Shown: in pieces, positions 1-13,000 of the stretch | How the letters are laid out: every line of letters starts with the position of its first letter | How positions within the stretch are numbered: the first letter of the stretch is position 1 | Assembly: GCA_023055505.1 (NCBI GenBank) | Contig: JALIRH010000074.1 | Coordinates: 1,955,001 to 2,019,000, forward strand | DNA from: Callipepla californica brunnescens | Taxonomy: Eukaryota > Chordata > Aves > Galliformes > Odontophoridae | Length of the DNA: 64,000 nt | Direction of reading: 5' to 3' | Made by a program: the position numbers and the translations under genes | The notes under the pieces: model-generated | What the model was told of the DNA's origin: nothing | Databases searched by the model: none | The model's input: the letters and a program-made list of their open reading frames with translations, nothing else

Positions 1-94
1 TGTTCCTGAGATTACTTAACGATTTACACCTGTCCTTTCTGTGAGCCTATTAAAGCCTGGTGCCTCCAGCTGAACCTCAGTCTCTCCATTGCAG
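1..94 (+). other. TRABD2B: 3' end of the upstream TRABD2B intron with acceptor
   Basis: This is the tail of the intron preceding the first visible exon. A pyrimidine-rich run (cctcagtctctccatt) leads to GCAG at 91-94, a good splice acceptor. The reading frame after the AG opens with V-P-N-F, which matches TIKI2 proteins and sets the exon start at 95 in phase 0. The ATG-less extension to the left of 95 is intronic. Confidence 0.85.
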
Positions 95-269
95 GTCCCA
101 AACTTCATCAACACAACGCTTCCACCCCATGAGCAAGTAACAGCCCAGGAGATAGACAGCTACTTCAGGCAGGAGCTCATCTACAAGAGGAATGAGAGAA
201 TGGGCAAAAGAGTGATGGCACTTCTACGGGAGAACGCGGATAAGAGCTTCTTCTTTGCCTTTGGAGCAG
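95..269 (+). CDS. TRABD2B: TRABD2B (TIKI2) internal exon, Wnt-inactivating metalloprotease
   Basis: This 175-bp internal exon encodes 58 codons plus one base. TIKI proteins are extracellular, membrane-tethered, metal-dependent proteases of the TraB/GumN superfamily. They clip the N-terminus of Wnt ligands, so the Wnt becomes oxidised and inactive, and they act in Wnt-producing cells during head and anterior patterning. The peptide runs from [14 protein letters not shown] through the charged helix [16 protein letters not shown] to FFFAFGAG. The last residues begin the second GX2H motif of the superfamily (GAGH); its histidine is in the next exon. The choice of TRABD2B over TRABD2A rests on recalled paralogue differences: [14 protein letters not shown] and [13 protein letters not shown] agree with TIKI2, whereas TIKI1 has more divergent residues there. 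The acceptor AG is at 93-94 and the donor GTACGG at 270. The frame is open, with no frameshift or stop. The reading past 269 to a TGA at 278-280 is intron read-through. Confidence 0.93.
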
Positions 270-2776
270 GTACGGTGTGAAATACTCTGCTTTATGTGGA
301 TACTGTGGTTGAAAGTAAAATAATTTGAATTCTCTGGGATTCTCTCTCTCTGGTATTGCAGGAAATTTTCTCTAGGGGATTTACCCTTAAAGCGGAAAGA
401 TTTCTGTTTGTGTAAACCTGCTGTGTTGGAGATGAATCTTGTCCAGACAGGTTGTGATTTAGCTGCTCCTGTGCTTTTCATCAGCTTATGCTTGTTCTGG
501 TAGAAAAATGAAGCTATTGATGTTTTGTACACCATTCGTTCCTTTTCCCAGCAAAACTTAAATTTTCACATTATGTTTGTATTGTGCTGTGTTTGTGGTA
601 GTGGGTGCTGGTCATATTTGAGGGGTTTCTAGATTTGTGGGACTGTGTGAGGCTGTAGGAACACAGGTCTTCCTGTGGAAAGGGACTTGTTTGTGGGCTG
701 GGATCCTGCCCTGGGGTTCCAGACCTTGTTACTCCTTTGTGTTTTCTTAATGGGTGACTTTGCTATCTTGGTGGTGTGTTTTTGTAGACTGGATGTCTCT
801 GGACCTTGTCCAAGTGGATGAATTACACGTGTAGCTAAATACCAGTATTTCTAGGTCATTAAGGAAAATCTGTTGTGTCCTTCTGCATGTTTTAACTTTC
901 TCCATGAAGTTTGTGGAACGCAGGTGTTTGAAATACTTCTCCAACAGTATGTGCAGCTGTCCTTTCTCTGTTAATTATTTTCCCTTTGCAACGAAGTTCA
1001 TATTTGTATTGTAAGAGCATAAATAATAACTGCTTAGGCCCCTTTTCAGCAGAATCCTGAACAGTGGCTTCAGTGGCTCTTCAAGCTGCCCCGACTTTAA
1101 GGCAGCTTGAGATTTCTGTAGTGAGAACTGATCTGTTATTCCTATTCCATCTTGCTAACCATTGCTCATTTTTGATGGAACTTTGCTTCTCATCCCATGG
1201 TTCTCACTGCGATCTCTGGCAGTGGCTTGCCTTTGCTACTCACCTTGTTGGGAATTTTTATTAAAGACTGCAGGATGTAATACAGATAGATGCATCTTTA
1301 CGTATTTATTTTCTGAGCACATCCATACTGAATTTTTCCAAGCTTATTTTATCTCAGGCTTTCCTGATACTTTGAGGAGTTTTTGCTCAATTTTAACTTT
1401 TTTTTTTGTTGTTTTACAGTAGGAAAATATATCTCTGTGACTCAGAGTTGGATAGGAATTAATTTAAAAAAGCATAATAATAATAACTGTCTAACCCACG
1501 GAGTCAGGCTTATCAGAAATTACAGAATGTGGTAGTTCTAATGTAATTTCCAGTTCAGGAAGCCCCTAAGCAGGTAGCTACTGAAGCAAGGAGGACAGAT
1601 GGCATTGTTGCACTTTTCTGTGCCTGCATCTGGCTTATAGCAGGATCTTGGACTGGAAGGATCCAGACCACTGCAGCTATTTGTGTATACTGATAACAGA
1701 AATGTAATTAAATGGGTACCCATTTAAGATGGCTCTTCTTAGAGAACCTTTGCTATGGTACAGGAGTTTGAGCTTTCATCCCTCTACCTGAAGCTGAGTG
1801 CATCTACCCGGTGCACCTGGGCAGCTTCATGTGTGAAAGTTGCATTGTTAAAAGCAAGGCCCATTTCATCTTTTGCCATCCATTTTTGGCAATGTTTTTG
1901 GAAGCCTTTGTCACCGCAAGATTTATTGAAAAGCGAAGCAGGAGAGAGGCTGAGGAAAGCTTTTTGTTTTGGGTGCTTTGTTCTAGTATCCCTTTGGTCT
2001 TTCTTGCTAAAACCCTCCATCCCTGCAGGCCATCCACACACAATTAATTCCTTCTCTCTTCTCTGGGTTTAGTTTTTTTCCTTTATATGGCAAGTACTAA
2101 GAGTACTGCTGCATTGTGGACAGTGTGGTGCAACATCTGGCCTGTAACTGAGCATGAGGCCATCACACAAGGCCTCAGGTTGAGGGAGCAGTGGGGTAAA
2201 CTGTTGGAACATCCAAGCAAGCTGAGATGAGAACAGTTTTCAGATCCACAAAGTGAAAAAGAAAGCTTTTATTTTGTTGACAAGTTTTTTGTTCCATGCA
2301 GAAATCTTAAAACAAAAGAAATCCTAATTCTAAATCAAGCTTTTTGGTATTCTGATTATTTTTTTTTTTTTTTTAAATAAGTAAACCTCAGTAGATTACT
2401 ACTCCTACCTTCTTGTGACATTGCTTGTATGTTAAATGCATTGGAACTGCTCAAACTTCCAATATATTTCTTTATAAAACACATAAATGACCATTTATTC
2501 TTTCAATTTTTATTTCTTTGTCCTCTCCAAGAAAAATACAGGATTTGGGTAAGATGGGGCACAACTCTTACTCCTTCCTGTATGCTTCGTTCTTTTCCTG
2601 CCAGGGCTTACCATATTCAGGTTTAATATGGAAATCTTACCACACCCATATCCCCTCTAACTGTACTCTAGCAGAGAAACCCCATTTATTGTTTGCGTGG
2701 TTAAATGGTATTTTTCACATAACGGGCATTTTAATCTTTCTCTCTGAATGAATAAAAGTTTTTTAATGGAGTACTT

Positions 2777-2800
2777 GGGGGGTGGGGGTGGGGCAGGGGG
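2777..2800 (+). other. Strong G-quadruplex-forming motif
   Basis: Four guanine runs in the order G6-T-G5-T-G4-CA-G5, with loops of 1, 1 and 2 bases, satisfy strict quadruplex rules with at least four tetrads. The G strand is the non-template strand of TRABD2B, so both the displaced DNA and the nascent intron RNA could fold. It is followed within 8 bases by a TA repeat and then a T tract. Confidence 0.8.
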
Positions 2801-2807
2801 AGATATA

Positions 2808-2810
2808 CTA

Positions 2811-2843
<33 letters not shown>
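2808..2843. repeat. (TA)n followed by poly-T
   Basis: About ten TA units run to roughly 2827 and pass directly into an uninterrupted T run ending near 2843. This is a compound microsatellite lying just 3' of the G-rich run. Confidence 0.9.
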
Positions 2844-5280
2844 CTTCTTGTTCTTTGTTTTAAAATCCATCTTGTACTGTTAGGTGTTATTGATCCATAG
2901 TAACAGTGAAGTGTCTCAGCTATGACATATTCATGTGATTAATAAAGGCTCATTTGCAGTCAAGAAACAGAGACACTGCCAAGAGCATACGGGCTGTTAA
3001 AAAGAGTTAATATTTTGGCAACTAAGACTATACACATGAAGTCAATGTTTAAGAAAAAAATCACTCTGGTTTATTTCATTTTTATGGGCAAATAATTTTC
3101 AAGTAACACATATGATAACAGATGGATAAATTTATGTCTGCAGTTAATTTGAAGGATAATTTCCTTAGGATGTTTTACTTAGTTGCATTTCTTTCTTTCT
3201 TTTATGAGAGCTGTCAGTTTAGTAACTGAGTGCTGTATTTATTGCTTCAGAAATGGATGCTGCTTCAGTTCAAGCTTATTAGCAGCCAAGTCAGTAGGCT
3301 TTAGAATGGTTTTTCTGGTTAATTAAAATTTTAGAAAATGTTGTTTTTTTTCTGTGCTGAAATATAAGCACTGTAGTGTCTCTTGCAGCAGGATAGGGAT
3401 GGAGCTGTCTATGGGGCTGAATGCTGCAATGACGAGAAGGATACATTCTTCTAGCTGTGGGCAGCCCCTCCATCTGCAGTGTGGTGAAATGACATGGCCA
3501 TACGGGTGACCACAACTCCCAGTGAAGTCAGTGTGTTTTGCCAAGGTCCACCACCTGGTACAGTTGAACCCTTATTGTTCAGCTAAAGGCATAGGTAGAT
3601 GAGATTAGGTTGAAATTCCTGGGATGCTCTGTTATGGAAGTCTGCATGCTGCCATAAAAAGAGGAATAATTCTGCCAGGCAGAATCTGATTCTCTTTAAG
3701 TTTCTATTGCAGGGTAATTTTGATTTATTTATTTTTCTGTTCAGGAAAGGTGCATTTCTTCCCTTATCTGTTGAGGTTCTTCTCAGCCAGCATCATCAGT
3801 AATGACACACATTGTTTTAAGCTAAACTGTTAATAATAATAATGCTACACACAGCATTTACAGAAGGCTTTGAAGACTGTCTGGTTAGAAAGTTGTATGT
3901 TATCTGGGACTTGGAAGTGATTTGCAAGCTTTGTGGCTGTGTTTTCACACCAGTAAATGCCAAGCCTCTCTAAAGGATGTGAGAGCACAGGGAGAAATAG
4001 TCCTCAGCTCCAGCTTTCTTACTGCTCCCTACAGAGGATTCCCAAAGGGAATTTCATCACGTCTCATTATAGTTACAGAAGATATCAAATGCAGAAACAT
4101 TTGCCAGAAACCTTCTGTAGTTGAGAGTGACAGGTATCTCCAAGATGACTGAGGTCATATTTGGTCTGATTCACTGCTGAAATTTGATTAATTTTCTCCA
4201 TAAACTGAAGATAATCTGGGTAGACAGCTACTGGTGATGTAACTCTTGAACACTTACCTATTTATTTAATTTAAAGATAGAGGCCGTAACAGAGATGGGA
4301 GATGGCTGTTGAATTTAGGTGGGAGGAAAAATGGTGGGAGGTGGGAAGCTTTGGTACTGGAAGCTGCGGTTGTGTTCAGTAGTTCAGAAATTAAGCCATA
4401 GATACTACATACAGCTTAAACATGAACTACTGAGATCCAGAGGGCCTTTGTGAAAGCTGTTAGCACCTGCCCCAAGGTCTGGCATCCAGGTTCACATATG
4501 ATAGTTGGAAGCTTTTTTTTAGGAAAGGAAATGCCTTAAGGCTGACATCCAGCTGCGTGCTGAGGACTCAGTATTTACACACAATGATTATGCAAATGGA
4601 TGTTTTGCACTCCCCACTGATGAAGTATTGTGTGCAGATTGGACTCAAAGTTACACCCACTGTTGTACCATTTGGGAACAAACTCAGCCTCACATCGGAA
4701 GTACGGTCCTTTTTTCACAAGTTGTGTAGCTCTGCCATTTCTATTCTTCCTTTTGGATCCTCAGTAGAATGGAAGAGGAAGGGGAAAAAAATAAAAAAAG
4801 CATGCTTATGGGCTGAAATACAAAGAGACTTTCTCCCCAGGGTCAGACATCCTGGTTCAGCACTGATTAGTGGTGCTGTTGACATCACTGGCGCAGTTCT
4901 CTGGTTGTCTCAGCAGAGCAAGAAGTTGGCGACCAGGAGATTGAACTTGGCAAGCCTACAAAAGAGAAGAAAAGGGTGAATTAACGGTTTGCAGATGCTA
5001 GAATTCCCTTCACTTGTGTTTATTTGGGCAACCAGATACCTGTAGTGATGTTGACCTGTTTTTTGTGTACAGCTTTCTATAGTTTTTGAGGTAGAGAATC
5101 ACTTTGCTTTTAAAAATATTCTTGCATGCTAGCTTTGACCAAACCCATGTAATTGAATTGTTTAAAAGTCTGCATTGAACAGGCAGAGTCTGATTCTCTT
5201 TTCAGACACTCAGTTGTAAATCAGGAGTTACTCCACTGGGGAATGGTTTGTTCCAAGTGCAAATCCAGCCTGTAGCCTTT

Positions 5281-5300
5281 AAAAAAAAAAAAAAAAAAAA
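5281..5300. repeat. Poly-A tract (A20)
   Basis: Twenty consecutive adenines follow CCTTT. No retroposed body or polyadenylation hexamer is seen upstream, so it is listed only as a homopolymer. Confidence 0.9.
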
Positions 5301-8300
5301 GCCCATCTGAACTTTATGTACGTTGCTCTTGTGTCATATGTTGGTTTGGAAGCCTCTGAATATTTTCTTTTCACCTGAAGCTTAAATCAGCACAGAGGGA
5401 ACTTGAGCTGGAGAAGCCAAAATAAGCCTGTCTTCAATATTTTATTGTGAAAGGGGAAGTGCCATTGTGAAGGCTGATTCCTGTTTGTCAGATCAGAACT
5501 ACTCCTGTTGTATACCAAGATGTTAATCATAGAAACACAGAACAGCCCATCCAGTGGTGAGAGCCATCTTGAGACTGCTTTCACAGGTGCCAGGAAAGGT
5601 TAGAAACAAAGCGATTGAAAGAACAGATTCACATGCTCTTTGCTTGGGTGTCACAGCCTAATCTACAGAGGGAAGCTGGGCAAGTCCTGCACTCCTCTGG
5701 TCTGATGGAGGCCTCATTGTGCTCTCAGCAAGGAGCCCTTCCTGGCCACTCATCATTGCTCTACTGAAGTAGGCTTCAGCCTGAAGTTCTAACATTTTGG
5801 TTTAAAGAAATGCATATATTAATGTTAGTTCTTCCGAGTCACTGACATTTTTCATATATTTATTATTAAAACTGTGCCAAGTTCTACTGTATGAGTCCAA
5901 TTCTGCCTGCCACTCGTCAAAGAAAAGAAAGCTATATCGGTCCCTGCAGTCCTAAAATATAGAAATTTTGGCTATCCTCTAACTGTATTGCTCCTCAAAA
6001 TTTGAAATGTAAAAAAATGAAGATGTAGTTCAGGAGGTTCTCTTTTTGAAACTGCAAATAATCATGAGAGATTTACACTCAGGCTTAAACACTCTGCTGA
6101 ACCGGAATGGGCTTAAACTTGGGGTGAAATATTCTTCCCTCTAACCCCCAGTGCATGCAAGAACTTGCGGTCTGCAGAATCTGCAGGCCACCCTGTAAGC
6201 TCTCAGGAGACCAACAGAGGTCCCATATAACGAGATTTCATAATAGGAGTGTTGAAATCAAAATATGGATGCCAGACAATTCATCACTTTCCATCCCAAA
6301 ACTGTCTCAGAAAACTCTCAACCAGATCTAACAGTGTTGTTAGCAAGACTTTAAAAAGGTTATATGGAGAACCCTGAATTGGCAGTGTTCCTCTACCACT
6401 GAGATTTCTGGGGGTTGCTAGTGTGAAAATGCAGACAGGATACAAATTGCAAAATGTCCAAGGATCTCATCTCAGATGGGATAAATTTGTGCTTCCTGTA
6501 GTGATTAAGATGTTACTGCTCTCAAATGTAGTGCCAGCTATGTGGTTTGTCCCAGAGCAGAAGGAAATCTGGCTTCTCAACTGTGCTTAAATCTAGAACC
6601 GACATGTTAGCACAAATCCCTCATAGTGATTCACATGGGATCAACTTCCCTGCACCTCCTGCCTGGATGTGTACCTCCCATGAAGGAGCAGGGAATCCCC
6701 AGGAACTCCTAGAGCATTGTGGCTGTACCCCTGCAGCAATTCTGTCAGAGCCCCAGAATGCTGGAGAGGAGCTGAGAACGAAGTTGGTTCTTCGCTCCGT
6801 CCAATTCCTACTGTTTGTGCTGTTGGGATTCTGCAGGTTCAAGGTGTTTCTCCCTTGTTTTATGTGCAAATTACAGGAAGACCATGCATGGAGGAAGAAC
6901 TGGTAAACTTGATGGACGCAAAGACAGGGTGCAGTTGTTGGCTAAATGCAGTTCTGCAGAAGATACAAAACTGAAAGCTTTAAAAAGCCTAGTTGTAAAT
7001 TATGGGGATTTCTTGAATTTTTACTGGTATGGAAAATGGGACTGGAAATCTCATTAAACTGGGCGTTCTTGAGAGAGTTCCAGGATTTCTTGGTCATGGT
7101 TATGCCAGGAATACCATCAGAGCGAACTTGCTGAGAAAGGATTTATGGATTTGGGATCAGATCCTATTCTCAGTGAATTAATGGTAGCTCAGCAGCTGAC
7201 AGCAAGGTGACATGCATATGCACCTGGATGTGACAACATTTATTTGTCGTTCCAATCTTTTACTCTAGGCTGTTACTTTCACATTACTGGAATACGTCAG
7301 TGCCCTCTCTCTTTATAAGCCTATTAAATCCCTGTTCCATTGTAGTTTTTCTCTGGTAGATCGCAAGAGACATGTCAAGAAAATGTGTGCATTATGCCTC
7401 TGCCCAAAAAAATATTTAAGTGTCAGAAATGTAAAGGGGAGATAGAGTTACCTAGAGAGGCAGAAGGGAAATAATTAGAGCTCTAGCCAGCATGAAGAGA
7501 TGTCGTAAACTTTAGTTATTCAAAACACAAACTCTGCCACTGTCCACCCATTTTATAGTAGCATGGAGAAAGTGGTTGGGATGTGTTAGACAAAACTGCT
7601 TCGGTGGCAACTAAAGTGGGCTGAAGCCCAAGTCCAATAGCTCAGATGCCATCTAAAATTGGAAGAAGGTTGGGTTTGTGCTCAACTCTTGGATTCCTTT
7701 CTGCTCTTTGCTAGAAACCTAGTGAAACATGAGACTCAACTACACTGATGGGGAGTGAGAAGCAGCTCCAATCTTTGGGTATTATTGAAGTTTTATAATT
7801 TTCAAGCTTCATTTTTAGTCTTTTTAAAAAGATCTTAGACTAGATAAACACTCTAGTGCAAGTGTGCTAGTATGTAGTAGAAGCTCTGGAGCTGGGGCTG
7901 TTGCGATGCCACAAGTGACTGGTTTAGATGTAGGTAGCCCCGGAGTTCTTGTTCTTGGCAGCTAATTTTCTAGGGTTGTGAACTAGAAAATGACGAAAAT
8001 GTCTTCAAAGCTACCAGGCTCTACTCCTGTGTACTTCCAGAGAGGCAGTGAGAATGAGTCAGTCAAAAAAACAAAAATCCATATGAATGCATCTTTGATC
8101 TTCTGTTTCTGTAGAGAGATTCACTGAGACTTCTGAAGTACTTTAATAAACTGTTATTCAACGACCGAAGAATGCTCTTCCAGAGAACTTGCAAACATGC
8201 TTTAACCTAAATGCTGATGCTTTGGTGGAGTTCATCTTCTGCTCTAACCCTTTGCAGAAGTGAAATCTCCACCAGGAGTAATGTTGGAAGACTTAAACTT

Positions 8301-9934
8301 ATGTGATGTATCTAAAACACATAACATGAGTATTTTTAGTGTAGTTCTGTACTTTATAATGGCAAGTACCTTAAATTCTGAGGTTTGCAAACTTGGAAAA
8401 ATTGTTTATACACAGTAGGTAGCACGAGAGAAGAATCAAATGCTATCACTGGGTTAACTCAGTATGAAACTCTGCACCAGTCCTCAATATTTTTGCAGAA
8501 TTCACTTTGCGTTTTTCCTGGAGGTGTTTGAGGTATAGTGAAACTGTTGTGAGGTTCTTATCACTTAGTGATCTGGTCTGGTTCCAGTTGAAAATTTTGA
8601 AGTACCTCTCACTGGGAGGATTGGTTTAAAAGTAACAAAAATCTGCCAAAGAAATAAAGACTTCTCTATTGATGTCAATGCTGTTTTTAATCTGGTTTCC
8701 TGAGGCTTAAGCAATCATGGTGTTTGTGAGTGTGTATATATTGGTGTGTGTGAATGTCTTCTACCCTTGTAAATTTTTAGTTTATTGGCTGAAGATAACC
8801 AAGCTTGTCAGATGGCTTAAAGGCTCTAAGATAGTATGTTCTTACATGCTTCATGAAAATTGGATAGGGGAAAAAGTAATTCATGGTGTTCATGCACTGA
8901 AAGGGCACAACATGAGCTGAACTTCTGTTAGATCTCAGAAAGTCCCTAAGGGACAAGGAGGTGAAACATCTCTGTGGGCAGTGAAACATTATTTGTTCAT
9001 CTGCACGCTGGAGGATGCTGAAAGCAGTACGTTAATTAGTCGTGGTGTGGTTTGAAGAGAGCAATGACGTTCAGAGAAAATAATTATCTGGAGCATCTCA
9101 GGATCCACATATTATTTCTGGGCTGTGCTCTAATGAAGTGTTCATTCTCTCAAGGCCAGAGCAATATTAGGTAGCAGATTTGTAAATGTGACCTAGGCAT
9201 GGCTCCAGGACTCTATAAACCTAATGATTCGTGGGCACTCAAACTGCACAGACTCACTGCTGCTAATTGGCCAAATGTGCCATCAACCATGCTCAAAAAT
9301 GTCCTTAGGTAGGAAGGGGTGAAACGAGCATCAGAAACTCGTAGCAGTCCAAGAGGCAGCCTGGGGCAGCATTCCTGTGTGCAGAGTTCAGGAACACTTG
9401 AAGGTTATTCTCTTGAGACCTGAAAAGGCTCACTGGCAGTCAGGAACAAATTTAAGAAACGAAGGAAGGGGTAAACCATGAACTGTAAAGAAAGCAGGTT
9501 TACAGCCTTTGGTAATCAGTGAGGGAGGTGGTTGTCACCTCATGCTTGGCAAAGGAGCACAGAAAGCGTGGGGATGGGGACAGTACTTGAAACCTTTCCA
9601 GAGCAAAATATAGATATGTGTTTGTGTCAGAGATGTCAAAGCAGAGTTTGTTCTTAAATTATGTGAGAATCTTGAAGATTTTCTCATATATTGGTGAGAT
9701 TAAGGTGGAACACTCCCCCTTGAACTATAGGTATCTGAAAATTCAGTGTATCTTCTGTGTAAGATGATCAGATTCCTTCCACCCGCAAATCCCCAGAGAA
9801 CAAGTCCTCCCACTTACCTCAGATACATATTTTTAAGGTGGAAGAAATTACCCTCTGGAGGCATTCCACTGGCTACAGAGGAAACCTGAAAAACTGACCT
9901 CCAGCAAATGTCTGACTTTCACACGAAGGGGATT

Positions 9935-10040
9935 AGCTGGACTTAGAGAGCAGGAGTCAGGACTCCAGTGTCTTATCCTTACCTCTGTCTGACCTTGAGC
10001 AAGCTGCTCCATGTATCAAGACCTCCCAAAGTTGTGTTTT
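9935..10040 (+). repeat. Possible ancient MIR-like SINE relic
   Basis: The stretch reads gagcaggagtcaggactcc, then, after about 25 bases, ctctgtctgaccttgagcaag. This resembles the MIR/CORE-SINE pattern of a 'gactcc' box followed by 'tgtgtgaccttgggcaag'. The match is diverged and partial, and identity rests on that spaced pair of motifs recalled from memory. It may equally be unique sequence. Confidence 0.4.
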
Positions 10041-13000
10041 CTGTTGATGCCAATGGACGAGCCTTGTTCTTCCCAAGCAAGCAGAAAGCTGACCCAGGAG
10101 CATTTTGTGTCCTCTCTTGGAGAGCACCTTGGTGTGTATTCCAGCAGCAGAGAAAGCCTGCTGCCACCAGCCCTGAAAAACTCGTGCGAGACTGGGATCC
10201 CTGTTGTGGGAATGGGAAAGCTCTAATTTCCATTGTAGCACCAAGCAGCACACAGTTTTCAGGTCTTATGTGATGTAATTGAAGCCCAATGTTGGCCAAC
10301 CCTTTTGTTCACTGCTGGGATCACTTGATACCTGCAGCCCTCACAGCAGGCTTTCCATAGTCATTTGCAGAGAAGGGAGGGACTTAAACACATGAAGAGT
10401 GAAGCTTGTCTGTCCTTCCTCAGTAGGGAAGGCAAGCCACTCCCAGGGCAAGTGCAATCATTCATCTGACTGAAAGCATTTCTTTTTTTGAAAAAAAAGA
10501 AAAAAAAAAAAAAAAACCAGAACCGTGTTCTATCCATCAGTAGGGTTATCCCTCTTGTGAGGTACAAAGCAAGCAGCCAAAACCAAAAGAAAATGTTTTG
10601 ACATGCCATGTGTTCGGTCTTCGCTGTTTGCTTAAAGCAGCAACCAGGCCAAATGAGTTAAGTGCTGCCAATGAGACACGGTTCAGGCCTTGGGACCCTT
10701 TGCAGCTTTCTGACGTGACTTGTCCTGCTGTGTGTGAGGTTTGGGGATGGTGGAAGTTGGAAGGTGTGTGGGTGGCTTTTTTTGCTTTGTTTTCTTTAGT
10801 ATTATGGAGAGACGTACTAGACAGTGTCCCCCGTGGTGCCCCTCACCATGTCTGTAGCGTTTATTCAGCATCTCCTTCAAACACTAGAATCTCAGAAGTT
10901 GTCTTTCTGAATTTACATTCACAGTTCAATCATCTCTCACACAATAAAAGCTCCAGTGTTGGCCTGCTTGTAACTCCTGCTCTGGGCACCGCTCCTGTCA
11001 GAAGGGAGCCTGTCCTTCCAGCATTTTTGTTTTCCTTTATACCTGTCAATCACACTGCTTGGCTCTGCCTAAAGTTTGTTGTCTTTGCAGTTGGTCACAG
11101 CGTGAGCTACCAAAAACCTCACTAAGCTTGATGGGGTATTCTGTTAGCCTAACCCTAGCACATGATCTTCCACCTCCCCAGCACACAAAGGGCCTTTTCA
11201 GTGTCCCACCGCAGCTCAAAGATTTCATTTCACGTGTTACAATTAATCTGTATTTATTGCCACTTATCTTAAATGGCTAACAATATCAAGAGTTTAAAAA
11301 GTGCTTTTAATGTCAAACTGGGTCAATTAAAACTCTACTTAAAATATTTGCAGAACTTCTACCCTGAAAATTGCCCCCTTGGTCTGCTGGTAAGCGAAAT
11401 GTTTTAAACAAATACACGCAGCTTGAGGAGTCAGACATTTGGTAAGATTCCCCTTGATATTTTAGCAGAATCCAGCATCCATTTCCTTACTTCTGCATTC
11501 TCTTACTTTTCTTTTTATAACGAGGGAAAATGAATGCTTTTTTAGGTAGTCAGAAATATTTGAAGGGTCTTTAATTGATTTTTTTCAAACAAATAATAGT
11601 AAAAATGAGATGGTCTCTTTTGGCTTTTGGAGTTTTGAGGCTGTTAGATTGATCAATCTCATCTCTTGGAATTTCATCCCCTTCTGTGGACTGTGATTGC
11701 TTATGTTTAAACCTGAGCTTTAAACTGTCGGTCAAAGATAATTATTTTTTTTATAGGCTTTCAGTTCTGTATGCAGGCACAGGAAATAAAGCAGTAGAAC
11801 ACTGAATATTAACAAGTTAAGTAATGAAAGTGCTCTTGTTGTCAGTGTATATTTGTTTTGCTGAAGGCCTTCTTCATGAAGATGAAGAATCTTTTTTCCC
11901 CTCCCTGGTGAGCCCTCATTTTTGTCTTGAACCTGTTTTAAAAGTTCAGTTTGTGGGGTGACCTTATTAATTTATGTGAAACTAGTGCTGTTTTGCTGCC
12001 CATGGTAATTCTGAACTCTCACTAAGTGCAGTCATGGTTGCACTGTGTTAGGATGCTGTTGTGCATCACAGAGAGCACACCCAGGAGGGACCTATGGGTA
12101 GAGCTCAGTTGTGCTGGATGCAATGGATTCTCAGAGTAAGTGAGATCCCAGGCAAGGGGAATTAAATACCAAGGCTGAAGATCTGTCCTTGTGGAGCCAT
12201 TTGGACTTTAAGCTCTGATCCTCAAACACTTGCACCTTCCTGTGAGCAGTGACATTAATGAAGCTTGGTTTCCTTTGGTTTTAGGTCATTTGCTTGGATT
12301 CCCAGTGGCCTAATAAAGTTTGAACTGTAACTGAGGTATTTCTGTTAATTAGGGCATTTGTATTATCTTTATGGGTCTCTGATTTCTCTAATAAAGCTCA
12401 CCCAGCAACTTTTTCTTCCACAGAAGAGATCAGCAAGTCTCTATCCAGTCATCTATTTTCATAATATGTATAGGAAGGGACTGTCTTGGAGACGGTCTCT
12501 CTTCTGTCTAATAGATTTGTAATTTGCCTGTGGGTTCAGAATCCTTCAGAGGAAATCATGAAGTCAAAAGCCTATACGCAGAGGGACAACAGGATCCTGT
12601 AAGCCTCGTGTTCTTTGCAAACAAGGTTGAAATGAAATTGCCATATTTATATAGTGTAAATATTGCACAACTTGAAGACACCAAATGGTTTTGCTCATTT
12701 CCTTAGTCCCTTGTAGAATGTCTAATTAAACAAATCTGACTTTTCTAAGTGATTTAAGTTACATCTTGAATTCCAGTTGTGTAATACAACATGAGAAAAA
12801 TACTTTTTTGCTTCTTGCCTCCTATGAAAAGGGCATGATTGTCATTTTGAGGAAAGGATTATGTGTTCTATTGAATGCAATGTGATTGGCTTGTGGGTGT
12901 GCTTTCATTGCTTGTTAGTTGTTCATTTTGTTATTCTTTGTCTTAACTATATCAAGAAGCCGAATTATGCTGACTAATTGCATTCTCAGAATGACAAAAA

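Larger units (their letters stand above)
270..9934. other. Intron interior, no gene; simple repeats and G4 motif only
   Basis: This unique-looking intron sequence has no transposon I can recognise. It holds a T16 run at 2359-2374, the G-rich/TA/T cluster at 2777-2843 and an A20 run at 5281-5300. A 140-codon open frame at 4557-4979 and a 119-codon frame at 6547-6906 have no recognisable domain, sit among overlapping frames on both strands, and are not called as genes. Confidence 0.6.

Noticed and set aside
95..269. Assignment of the gene to TRABD2A (TIKI1)
   Set aside because: Residue choices in both exons agree better with TIKI2 as I remember it, though this depends on recall and should be aligned.
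4557..4979. 140-codon open frame on +
   Set aside because: No family resemblance, a lysine run arising from an A-rich patch, and no supporting context inside the intron.
5525..5560. Short CR1-like string (atcatagaaacacagaacag)
   Set aside because: It covers fewer than 30 bases with no continuing similarity.
6190..6250. Weak CR1 3'-end resemblance (accaacagaggtccc followed by atttcataat)
   Set aside because: The match is too short and diverged to separate from chance by eye.
8093..8100. TCF/LEF-like CTTTGATC words (also 40403-40410) as Wnt feedback sites
   Set aside because: About two such 8-mers are expected by chance on both strands of 64 kb, and the second lies at the end of a CR1 copy.
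10598..11125. 175-codon open frame on +
   Set aside because: No domain, signal peptide or splice support; its amino acid make-up is that of translated noncoding DNA, and overlapping minus frames are also open.
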